Positions 63,699 through 64,000 of a DNA stretch of 64,000 nucleotides are shown here, one piece after another. Location: positions 62,001 through 126,000 of the forward strand of contig CAXXGC010000006.1 in the NCBI GenBank assembly GCA_963667875.2. The letters are read 5' to 3'. Within the stretch, counting starts at the first letter, position 1. Each line of letters starts with the position of its first letter. The notes below the pieces were generated by a model that was not told the DNA's origin, did no database searches, and saw only the letters and a program-made list of their open reading frames with translations. Both the position numbers and the translations under genes were made by a program. The stretch comes from JAEXOD01 sp963667875. Its GTDB lineage: Bacteria > Bacteroidota > Ignavibacteria > Ignavibacteriales > Melioribacteraceae.

Positions 63699-64000
63699 TT
63701 ACTTAAATAGAATAGGGATAAGTCGAATATAAACACCGGTAATAATAGCAGTTGTAATAACACCGCTTATATTAGCTCCAATTGCAATAGGCAAAATAAA
63801 TGCATCGGGATTTACTTCTTTAATAGATTTTTGTGCAACTTTAACAGTTGTAGGAACACAACTTACACCGGCAATACCAATAACCGGATTAAACTTTCCT
63901 TTAGTTGCAAAATACATAATATAACCGCCTATTAAACCACCGATTCCTGAAAATAACAAAGCAGTAATACCCAAAATCAGAAGTAAAAAGATTCTTGGAT
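63699..64000 (-). CDS. Na+-pumping carboxylic-acid decarboxylase beta subunit, 5' part missing
   Basis: The last 100 residues of a membrane protein are read through to the window edge without a stop upstream (RIFLLLILGITALLFSGIGG ... GGYIMYF). The C-terminal motif ISCVPTTVKVAQKS-type (here VSCVPTTVKVAQKS), with NPDAFILPIAIGANISGVI, is typical of OadB/GcdB/MmdB, the integral-membrane subunit that couples oxaloacetate, glutaconyl-CoA or methylmalonyl-CoA decarboxylation to Na+ export. Which acid is used depends on the alpha subunit, which lies outside. Confidence 0.9.
   Translation of the reverse strand, partial: PRIFLLLILGITALLFSGIGGLIGGYIMYFATKGKFNPVIGIAGVSCVPTTVKVAQKSIKEVNPDAFILPIAIGANISGVITTAIITGVYIRLIPILFK

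Overview
The window is low-GC DNA from a Gram-negative member of the Bacteroidota/Chlorobiota (FCB) group, most likely of the Ignavibacteria. The case rests on eight secreted proteins ending in the Por-type (type IX secretion, T9SS) sorting domain of the NPFNP / VYDVLG / SGVYFYK form, three PorV/PorQ-like barrels, a TonB-dependent receptor, lipoproteins and several multidomain signalling proteins. The organism call is inference from these families; no rRNA is present.

Layout. 1-12.5 kb, all on the minus strand: a truncated FemAB-like acetyltransferase, an operon of a lipoprotein, a T9SS propeller and two PorV-like barrels, an amidase/T9SS wall hydrolase coupled to a TolB-like propeller, an outer-membrane barrel, a small T9SS protein and an NhaC antiporter. 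12.7-17.3 kb: a chemoreceptor with a haem-c motif in its sensor domain, a monohaem cytochrome, an M15 peptidase and an L,D-transpeptidase. 17.3-22.2 kb: two divergent tRNA-Ser genes. Each is followed by its own terminator, then by a T9SS-exported repeat protein, then by a second copy of the same terminator. 22.2-29.9 kb: more exported proteins, including an M23 peptidase and a protein with an F-box-associated (FBA)-like domain, separated by 1 kb of dispersed repeats. 30.3-36 kb: a type I restriction-modification system (hsdM-hsdS-hsdR) whose hsdR carries an in-frame insertion made of the local intergenic repeat. 36-42 kb: a T9SS protein, a C_GCAxxG_C_C protein with a decayed second copy of its 3' end, and a YeiH transporter flanked by two direct blocks of dispersed repeats and a 90-bp satellite.

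41.7-46.2 kb is a compact plus-strand sulfur-redox operon: a MarR regulator with a perfect palindrome in front of it, an octahaem tetrathionate-reductase-type cytochrome, a cytochrome b561-like membrane protein, and two YeeE/YedE sulfur-compound transporters, the second fused to a rhodanese-like domain without the catalytic cysteine. 46.4-50.8 kb is a phosphorelay set (receiver, multi-PAS hybrid-type sensor kinase, receiver with degenerate HD-GYP). 50.9-52.6 kb is an ATPase-TOPRIM pair resembling the PARIS/OLD defence logic. 52.7-64 kb holds housekeeping and envelope genes: RF3, PAP2 phosphatase, DUF190-CrcB fluoride export, a TonB-dependent receptor, a short protein of unknown function, a DUF3098-like membrane protein, a lone EutN/CcmL vertex protein, DprA, a propeller lipoprotein and the C-terminal part of a sodium-pumping decarboxylase beta subunit.

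The best leads for something undescribed are the paired tRNA-Ser/terminator cassettes, the repeat-derived insertion in hsdR, the ATPase-TOPRIM pair, the secreted FBA-like protein and the MarR-controlled octahaem/YeeE operon.
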